7,605 nucleotides of DNA, taken from assembly GCA_021850505.1 (NCBI GenBank), contig JAJZLW010000093.1, forward strand, positions 1 to 7,605. Reading direction: 5' to 3'. Below, piece after piece: positions 5,834 through 7,605 of this stretch (position 1 is the first letter of the stretch; each line of letters starts with the position of its first letter). The notes under the pieces are model-generated. The model had not been told where the DNA came from, searched no databases, and saw nothing but the letters and a program-made list of their open reading frames with translations. This DNA is from Thermoplasmata archaeon. Its GTDB lineage: Archaea > Thermoplasmatota > Thermoplasmata > Thermoplasmatales > Thermoplasmataceae. The position numbers and the translations under genes were made by a program.

Positions 5834-7552
5834 CTATATTAAAGTTATAATTGCTACTGCACCATCAAAGTTGTGAATCATCGCAACTAATTCCCAGTCC
5901 TTGACCCTCTCATAGGAAAGCAGTGAAACAGATATCGGCACTCCGGAATTGGCGCTGAATGGCTTCGAGAGTATCTCAGCAGATCCGGAATATGCCAGCG
6001 TAAGGTTTTCCAGCTTAATTGTGTAATTGAAATTATCGGGCGCTATCGAATAAAGCGTGATATTTTCTTCTCCAATTGAACTGTAAAGAAATGTGACATT
6101 TATGGGCGAACCGGGCTTTCCATTCTTAATAAGTGGATTTGAGTTAGAGAAAGAGAGATCTGTGCTTGAATTAATTTCCATGATCATAAAATTGCATTTA
6201 ATTACTGAAGTACCTGAATAAGCTGATATTGTGTAATTATGGATCCCCGTTGAGGTAATAGAATATGTGCTAAGAGCCAGCAGAAAACTGGATGTTTTTC
6301 CAGGATATATTGAGGGTGAATTTGAAAAAACAGTGAAGGACATTGCAGGATTAATATTAAAGGCAGGGACGATTATAGAACTTGAACTATCTGTAAGGGA
6401 TATATTTAATGTTATATTCTCACGGCTACCATTTGTTATAAGGTAAGTGTTCTGATTCATATGCATATCAAAGTTTGTCGGAACTATATGGACAGGTATC
6501 GGGGCCATTCCTGCAACCACGAAAAAGATCGAGAGCACGATTGCGAGCCTGCTTTTCCTGCTAAGGGACCTGAGGGCGTAAAGCGGTGTTGGGCCCTGTA
6601 TCCCGAGTACTATGGCAAATACAAGAATGATAAACCACGAAGGGTAAATAAACGATAGGCCAGCAATTATAATTATGGACAGATAACCTGCAAATTTTGA
6701 ATAATCAGGTTCGAGAGATGAAAAGATCAGACCGCCATCTAAGTACCCAAGAGGAAATGCATTGAATGCGTTTATTACGATTCCTACCCAGCCAGCGTAG
6801 GATAACAGGTTAAGTGCTACAGTCTCCGGTGTAAACCTGAAAAATATCAGTGAAAATATTATTGGAAGACTAAGCTTTGTCACCGGAGAATTCACAGGAA
6901 TCAATAAATGTGATGAGGTTGGTATCAGGAAAATACCCATGATAAGGAAGAGAGTCGAAAGTGAAAAACCTAGAATTAAAGGATACAGGCCGGATTTCAG
7001 CATTGCCCTTTTTGAAAGAAACGGCTGTGACTGGCTTATTATGGACCCCATTGTTCCAAGGCCAATTGGATCCGGTATCAGAATGGGGAGTGAATAATGC
7101 ATTCCTTCTGTCTTGAAGGCAATGTATCTGCCGACCTCCCTGAATAGAATAATACTGAAAATGGGCGATACAAAGAATACGAAAACGTAGCTTAAAGTAT
7201 AGACAACAGAAGCGTTTACTGTAAATGAGGCCTGGTACGAATAACCTGCATAAAACACGGTGATAATTGATAATAGGAATAGAACAAGCTTAATTCTCTT
7301 TGAGAATACTGACTTCTTCGAACCGTGTGATTTCCTGCTCACATAAATACGGTATGAATATTCATTGCCCGTAAAAGCCGTGAATCCAAGTTTCTCTATT
7401 TCAATCAAGAACTTTCTGAATGTTTCTAAGTCTGCTTTTTCGCGATCTTTTAGAATGAGGACTGCGGAATCGTCTGAGATATCCTCAGTACTGAATGCAA
7501 AATAACTGGATGCGATAGAAATAACTTGATTGATATCGTTATTTTGCGTCAT
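5834..7552 (-). CDS. Site-2-protease-family (M50) membrane protein, probable pseudoprotease, with secreted C-terminal domain
   Basis: 572 residues. Residues 1-85 form a soluble cytoplasmic domain resembling the N-terminal region of EGY-type M50 proteins. Membrane spans follow at about 87-106, 115-137, 186-210, 228-262 (one or two), 285-303, 305-319 and 335-352. The M50 fold is recognisable from the position of the HExxH helix, the LPILIPDP-LGTMGS segment (155-170), the RAMLKSGLYPLILGF segment (182-196, where homologues have an AGPLAG-like turn) and NAFPLGYLDGG (264-274) with Asp272. In place of HExxH it reads REVGR (138-142): Glu139 remains but both zinc-ligand histidines are arginines, and the usual histidine after DGG is Leu275. 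Proteolysis is therefore unlikely. Residues 353-572 are Ser/Thr/Asn-rich and probably beta-sandwich, with nine N-x-S/T sequons, predicted outside the membrane. The TGA of a possible upstream gene abuts the ATG. The kinase-like gene follows after 9 bp. Confidence 0.88.
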   Translation of the reverse strand: MTQNNDINQVISIASSYFAFSTEDISDDSAVLILKDREKADLETFRKFLIEIEKLGFTAFTGNEYSYRIYVSRKSHGSKKSVFSKRIKLVLFLLSIITVFYAGYSYQASFTVNASVVYTLSYVFVFFVSPIFSIILFREVGRYIAFKTEGMHYSLPILIPDPIGLGTMGSIISQSQPFLSKRAMLKSGLYPLILGFSLSTLFLIMGIFLIPTSSHLLIPVNSPVTKLSLPIIFSLIFFRFTPETVALNLLSYAGWVGIVINAFNAFPLGYLDGGLIFSSLEPDYSKFAGYLSIIIIAGLSFIYPSWFIILVFAIVLGIQGPTPLYALRSLSRKSRLAIVLSIFFVVAGMAPIPVHIVPTNFDMHMNQNTYLITNGSRENITLNISLTDSSSSIIVPAFNINPAMSFTVFSNSPSIYPGKTSSFLLALSTYSITSTGIHNYTISAYSGTSVIKCNFMIMEINSSTDLSFSNSNPLIKNGKPGSPINVTFLYSSIGEENITLYSIAPDNFNYTIKLENLTLAYSGSAEILSKPFSANSGVPISVSLLSYERVKDWELVAMIHNFDGAVAIITLI

Positions 7553-7605
7553 TCACTCTTTGCTTCTATTTGTAATCATGCTTATTAACTTTGCAGTATC
7601 GACAT
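7553..7605 (-). CDS. Possible C-terminal tail of an upstream gene, cut by window edge
   Basis: On the minus strand one frame stays open from the right edge for 17 codons (about VDTAKLISMITNRSKE) and ends in TGA at 7553-7555, directly against the ATG of the M50-like gene. Such stop-start abutment is common in operons with translational coupling, and no good promoter was seen between them. With only 17 codons the frame could be open by chance, and no family can be named. Confidence 0.35.
   Translation of the reverse strand, partial: VDTAKLISMITNRSKE

Noticed and set aside
7127..7141. Reading the M50-like gene as a decayed pseudogene
   Set aside because: The 572-codon frame is intact and the other M50 motifs, membrane spans and C-terminal domain are preserved, which fits selection for a non-catalytic role better than decay.

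Overview
The window looks like a chromosomal segment from a Thermoplasmatales-type euryarchaeon. The evidence is a membrane-anchored archaeal LonB protease, a DUF2070 membrane protein, a COG3199-type NAD-kinase-like protein, TATA-box promoters placed for leaderless transcripts, and arginine codons dominated by AGG/AGA with frequent ATA isoleucine. Order-level placement is an inference from gene content; genus cannot be fixed from the sequence alone. There is no sign of mobile elements, CRISPR, tRNA or rRNA.

Layout, left to right. Positions 1-1706 (minus) hold the first 568 codons of lonB, cut by the left edge three residues before the expected catalytic lysine. Positions 1707-1886 are a divergent promoter region with one TATA box for each flanking gene. 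Positions 1887-3002 (plus) hold aroC, chorismate synthase, with a GTG start; its end overlaps the tail of the convergent next gene by 17 bp. Positions 2986-4710 (minus) encode a DUF2070 polytopic membrane protein with a large soluble domain. Positions 4784-5824 (minus) encode a diverged NAD-kinase/AcoX-fold protein. Positions 5834-7552 (minus) encode a site-2-protease-family (M50) membrane protein carrying a secreted, sequon-rich C-terminal domain. A short open frame ending directly before its ATG is probably the tail of a further upstream gene.

The three right-hand minus-strand genes run the same way. The M50-like and kinase-like genes are 9 bp apart and almost certainly share a transcript. 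DUF2070 follows after 73 bp and appears to have its own promoter and ribosome binding site. The most notable point is that the M50 protein has lost both zinc-binding histidines of HExxH (it reads REVGR at residues 138-142) while keeping the rest of the fold, so it is probably a pseudoprotease used for binding or regulation. Together with the uncharacterised DUF2070 protein and the membrane protease LonB, the window is rich in membrane-surveillance or membrane-processing type proteins, but any functional link between them is a hypothesis.
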